DNA from: an uncultured Collinsella sp.
GTDB lineage: Bacteria; Actinomycetota; Coriobacteriia; Coriobacteriales; Coriobacteriaceae
Reading direction: 5' to 3'
Assembly (NCBI GenBank): GCA_902470925.1
Contig: CABRIF010000057.1
Location: 1-15,436, forward strand
Length of the DNA: 15,436 bases
A program made the translations under genes and the position numbers. This document shows positions 12,776 to 15,436 of the stretch, in pieces. Positions within the stretch are counted from its first letter, which is position 1, and each line of letters begins with the position of its first letter. The notes below the pieces were generated by a model. It was given only the letters and a program-made list of their open reading frames with translations, did no database searches and was not told the origin of the DNA.

Positions 12776-14037
12776 TCAAGCACCTCGTCGAGCGTCACGC
12801 TCACGTCATGCGGCGTGGGCACCCAGTCCACCTTGAGGAACAGCGCGGCCACGGTCAGCGGCACGTAGGTGAACATGAACAGCGGGAACGTGAACAGGTT
12901 CGCGAAGATCCGCCACCGCTTGGGGCAATGGATATGCTTCCACTCCACGACGGTCGTCATGAACCCCATCATGAAAAACGTCAGGTACATGTACCCGAAG
13001 ATCATCATCACCGAGCCGAAGGCCATCTCGATTTCGGCATCGGTGGCCAAAAACCCGTGACTCAAGCTGCCCACCACGATGAAGGTCGCGTTCACCATGA
13101 GGCACATGAGCGTCAGCAGCATCGCCGGGCCCACCACCATCAGCATGTCGTAGGCGGCAAAGCGCCTGAACTTGGTGATGGATGTGAGCATATGCCGCCC
13201 ATAGGTGAAAAAGACCTGGTAGAAGCCCTTCGTCCAGCGCATGCGCTGCCTGATCGAGGCCTTGAGCGTCACCGGCTGCTCATCGTAGAACTCAGCCGGC
13301 GCATACCCGATCCGGATCCCGTGGATGGCGCAGAACGTCGAGAACTGGATGTCCTCGGTGAGCGTGTGGAAATCCCAGCCGCGCATGCCCTCCACGATCT
13401 TGGCGGAAACCAGGTACCCCGAACCCGAGACGGCGCAGGAGGTGTGGCAGATCATGCGCGCGTTGTTCAGGAAGCGCGCCTCGCGGATGAACCAAATTGC
13501 ATATGCCGCCGAGATCCAGCTGCTGCCGAAGTTCTTGGAGTTGCGGTAGCTGGTGAGGGCCATATAGCCCTGGTCGAACGCGTCGTTCATCACCGAGACG
13601 TAGTTGCGTGACAGCAGGTTGTCCGCATCGAAGATGAAGAACGCCTCGTGCTTGCCGGGGTACTCCCGCAAGATGCGCTCGAACCCGAAGTCCATGACCC
13701 AGCTTTTGCCCTTACGCGACAGGTCGTTGCGCTCGTACACGATCGCGCCGGCCTCGCGGGCCCGCTCCGCCGTGGCGTCGGTGCAGGCATCAGCCACCAC
13801 GAACACGTCGATGAGCTCGGAAGGATAGTCCTGCTCCTTGATCGACTTCACGAGGTTGGCGATCACCGCCTCCTCGTTGTGGGCGGCGATGAAAAAGGCG
13901 TAGGTGTGCTGCTTTTTCGCGGGGGGAAGCTTGACCTGCCCGCGGATGAGCCCGATGAAGAAGAACACGACCTGATAGAGGAAGCACAGGCTGAACAGCA
14001 GCCCGACGATGGTATTGAAGGCGACGATCGGCGTCAC
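12763..14037 (-). CDS. Membrane glycosyltransferase, GT2 family (processive-synthase type)
   Basis: A 424-residue GT2 enzyme of the kind that uses a nucleotide-sugar on the cytoplasmic face and extends or exports a polysaccharide. An N-terminal membrane helix (about 5-32) precedes the GT-A domain: 'AFFIAAHNEE' (47-56), 'VVADACTDAT' (80-89), the metal/nucleotide DxD as 'FDADN' (136-140), the base-bearing 'TED' (227-229) and 'QRMRW' (264-268, the Q/RxxRW motif). Several C-terminal helices follow (about 297-325, 338-362, 378-402). DxD, TED and QxxRW together indicate the hyaluronan/cellulose/PNAG-synthase type. I chose the GTG at 14037, with AGGGGG about six bases upstream, as no ATG lies near the first helix and longer versions run into the rluD-type gene. 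No polymer-export or modification genes adjoin it, so the product is unknown. Confidence 0.88.
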   Translation of the reverse strand: MTPIVAFNTIVGLLFSLCFLYQVVFFFIGLIRGQVKLPPAKKQHTYAFFIAAHNEEAVIANLVKSIKEQDYPSELIDVFVVADACTDATAERAREAGAIVYERNDLSRKGKSWVMDFGFERILREYPGKHEAFFIFDADNLLSRNYVSVMNDAFDQGYMALTSYRNSKNFGSSWISAAYAIWFIREARFLNNARMICHTSCAVSGSGYLVSAKIVEGMRGWDFHTLTEDIQFSTFCAIHGIRIGYAPAEFYDEQPVTLKASIRQRMRWTKGFYQVFFTYGRHMLTSITKFRRFAAYDMLMVVGPAMLLTLMCLMVNATFIVVGSLSHGFLATDAEIEMAFGSVMMIFGYMYLTFFMMGFMTTVVEWKHIHCPKRWRIFANLFTFPLFMFTYVPLTVAALFLKVDWVPTPHDVSVTLDEVLEGAR

Positions 14038-14125
14038 GGCAGCCCCCTGAACGTGATGTGCAGTGTTGATAAGTGTACGATACGCGCACGGACGGCACGC
14101 AATCTTCAACTGTGCCAGCAGGGCG

Positions 14126-15142
14126 CTATGCGTCCAAGAGCCCGATCCGGGGCACGATCTCGCTTCCGGCCGCCGTCCGGCCGAGCGAGCGGTCGGCAAG
14201 CTCCTCGAGCGCGGCGGCCAAATCCCAGGGCAGCTCATCGGCGCAGACGATCGGCTCGCCGGTCACCGGATGCTCGAAGGCCACATGCCAGGAATGCAGG
14301 AACTGGCGGTCGAGCTCGAGGTTCGCCCGTGCGCTGCCCCGGCCGTAGAGCGGATCGCCCACGAGCGGGTGCGCGATATGGCGCATGTGCACGCGGATCT
14401 GATGTGTGCGCCCGGTATACAGATGGCATTCGACCAGCGTGTAGCCCTCATCGGCACGCGTCGCCTCGAAGCGCTCGAGGACCCTGAACGTCGTGATGGC
14501 CTGACGGGCGAGCGGGTCGTCGGAGACGGCCATCTTCACGCGGTCGCGCGTGGAACGGGCGATGCCGGTGCTGATCGTTCCCTCGTCCATGGCAATATGG
14601 CCCTGCACCAGGGCGATATAGCGCCGATCGAGGGTCCGGGTGCGGATGAGGTTCTGCAGCGCGCGCTGGGTGTCGTCGTCTTTCGCGGCGAGCATGAGGC
14701 CGGAGGTGTCCCGGTCCAGGCGGTGCACGATCCCCGGGCGGTCCTCGCCCTGCACGGTGCCCAGATGGTCGATCCCGCAGTGGTACACGAGCGCGTTGGC
14801 AAGCGTCCCGTCCACGTGCCCATGTGCCGGATGACACACCAGGCCGCGCTGCTTGGAGAGCACCAGCAGATAGTCATCCTCATAGCGAATGTCGAGCGGA
14901 ATCGCCTGGGGCACCACGGGGCCGGTCTCGACGGGCTCGGGCAGCTCGATCGATATGCGATCGCCGGCGGCGACCGCCTGCTTTTTCGACAGGCAGACCT
15001 CGCCGTTCACCGCAACCGCACCCGCCTCGATAAGGTTGGCGCACGCGGAGCGAGACGGACAGGAGGGCTGCGCGCCCAGGTAGGAATCGAGGCGCTCCCC
15101 CGCCGAGCTCCCATCGACGAGCAGGTTCAAGTCGGCCGCCAT
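14126..15142 (-). CDS. RluA/RluD-family 23S rRNA pseudouridine synthase
   Basis: Converts specific uridines in structured RNA, probably 23S rRNA, to pseudouridine. From the ATG at 15142 the product has 338 residues: an S4 RNA-binding domain (about 16-62, 'ERLDSYLG...SRSACANLIEAG'), then the catalytic domain with 'GIVHRLDRDTSGL' (137-149) holding the catalytic Asp143, and 'LYTGRTHQIRVH' (241-252). Position-specificity (RluD or another family member) cannot be read with certainty from sequence. The start is either the ATG at 15142, placed just after the lspA stop (TGATATG), or the ATG at 15151, which overlaps lspA by eight bases. A GCGAGG sits upstream of both. An lspA-rluD order is common in bacteria. 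The 88-bp gap to the glycosyltransferase gene holds no clear terminator. Confidence 0.93.
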   Translation of the reverse strand: MAADLNLLVDGSSAGERLDSYLGAQPSCPSRSACANLIEAGAVAVNGEVCLSKKQAVAAGDRISIELPEPVETGPVVPQAIPLDIRYEDDYLLVLSKQRGLVCHPAHGHVDGTLANALVYHCGIDHLGTVQGEDRPGIVHRLDRDTSGLMLAAKDDDTQRALQNLIRTRTLDRRYIALVQGHIAMDEGTISTGIARSTRDRVKMAVSDDPLARQAITTFRVLERFEATRADEGYTLVECHLYTGRTHQIRVHMRHIAHPLVGDPLYGRGSARANLELDRQFLHSWHVAFEHPVTGEPIVCADELPWDLAAALEELADRSLGRTAAGSEIVPRIGLLDA

Positions 15143-15143
15143 A

Positions 15144-15436
15144 TCACGCATCGCCTCGCTTCGATGCATCCCGGTCGGCCCGGCCGTCCGCATCGCGGGC
15201 GTCGGGGGCCTCAGACGAGCCGGAGCGCTCACGCCACGTGCGCGCACGGTCTGCGCGCCGCTGGGCGCGGCGGGCGGCTGCACGCTCATCGCGGGCGTTC
15301 AGCTCGGCGGTCGCATCCACCTTCGCTGCCGGCGAGAGGAACATGAAGCCGACAAACGCGAGCACCACGCCGACGCAGATGCCGATATCGGCCACGTTGA
15401 ACACCGGGAAATCGATGAAGTCGGTAGCGATGAAGT
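15144..15436 (-). CDS. lspA: Signal peptidase II (LspA), C-terminal part, cut by the window edge
   Basis: The last 96 codons of lspA, whose product removes signal peptides from prolipoproteins in the inner membrane. The frame enters at the edge with 'FIATDFIDFPVFNVADIGIC', the strongly conserved block near the second catalytic aspartate (the Asp in NVAD, equal to E. coli Asp141). The first catalytic Asp lies outside the window. The last membrane helix follows ('GVVLAFVGFMFLSPAA'). The protein then carries a tail of about 60 residues, very rich in Arg, Ala, Asp and Glu, which is far longer than the usual short C-terminus of LspA. The stop sits one base before the start of the pseudouridine synthase gene, so the two are probably one transcript. 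Confidence 0.9.
   Translation of the reverse strand, partial: FIATDFIDFPVFNVADIGICVGVVLAFVGFMFLSPAAKVDATAELNARDERAAARRAQRRADRARTWRERSGSSEAPDARDADGRADRDASKRGDA

Noticed and set aside
12763..14238. Longer glycosyltransferase starting at 14238
   Set aside because: It would overlap the pseudouridine synthase gene by more than 100 bases and adds residues unlike a GT2 N-terminus; the GTG at 14037 has an SD.
14063..15346. Plus-strand open frame (427 codons) opposite the pseudouridine synthase
   Set aside because: The minus strand encodes clear S4 and pseudouridine-synthase motifs here; the plus frame has none.
1..15436. CRISPR array, insertion sequence, tRNA, rRNA or phage/defence island
   Set aside because: I saw no direct-repeat series, transposase motifs, tRNA-like folds or defence-type genes. 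Apart from the small plus-strand protein, every gene belongs to a recognisable chromosomal family.

Overview
The window is a gene-dense, high-GC bacterial chromosome segment. The gene families, GC-rich codon use and gene order (lspA-rluD; a SigB/F-type sigma operon; alaS-ruvX-mltG-yqeG-aroK-aroB position-Xaa-Pro peptidase) suggest an actinobacterium of the Coriobacteriia, possibly a Collinsella-like gut organism. That placement is inference from gene content; there is no rRNA here to confirm it. All but one of the genes lie on the minus strand. There is no CRISPR array, IS element, tRNA or rRNA, and no stretch longer than 300 bases lacks a gene.

Layout from high to low coordinates, the direction of most transcription: (i) 15436-14126, the 3' end of lspA (cut by the window edge) directly followed by an RluA/RluD-family pseudouridine synthase. 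(ii) 14037-12763, a membrane GT2 glycosyltransferase of the processive-polymerase type. (iii) 12416-12724, the only plus-strand gene, a small single-pass membrane protein of unknown function, divergent from (iv) 12303-11830, a minimal prepilin-peptidase-like protein. (v) 11769-10453, rarA, whose promoter carries a perfect match to the Gram-positive LexA/SOS box and appears to give a leaderless mRNA. (vi) 10233-7124, a tightly overlapping stress-sigma operon: DUF948-like membrane protein, RsbW-like anti-sigma factor, SigB/F-type sigma factor and AI-2E/PerM-family membrane protein, closed by a strong intrinsic terminator. (vii) 6978-551, a housekeeping operon of alaS, ruvX, mltG, yqeG-type phosphatase, aroK and an AroB-like protein. 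(viii) 318-1, the 5' part of an M24-family Xaa-Pro peptidase.

How the genes work together: the alaS operon mixes translation (alaS), RNA/DNA processing (ruvX), peptidoglycan (mltG) and shikimate-pathway genes, with gaps of 1-10 bp or overlaps, so these genes are probably co-transcribed and partly coupled in translation. The sigma operon is organised like general-stress sigma operons, but no anti-anti-sigma gene is present in the window and the anti-sigma factor lacks the usual ATP-binding residues.

Most notable points: the AroB homologue next to an intact shikimate kinase has lost the metal ligands and the Lys-containing active-site motif; the RsbW-like protein has a degenerate Bergerat ATP site; rarA appears to be under LexA control; and the window begins with a perfect 18-bp fold-back that may be an assembly artefact. 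I do not see a clear new multi-gene defence or mobile system here.
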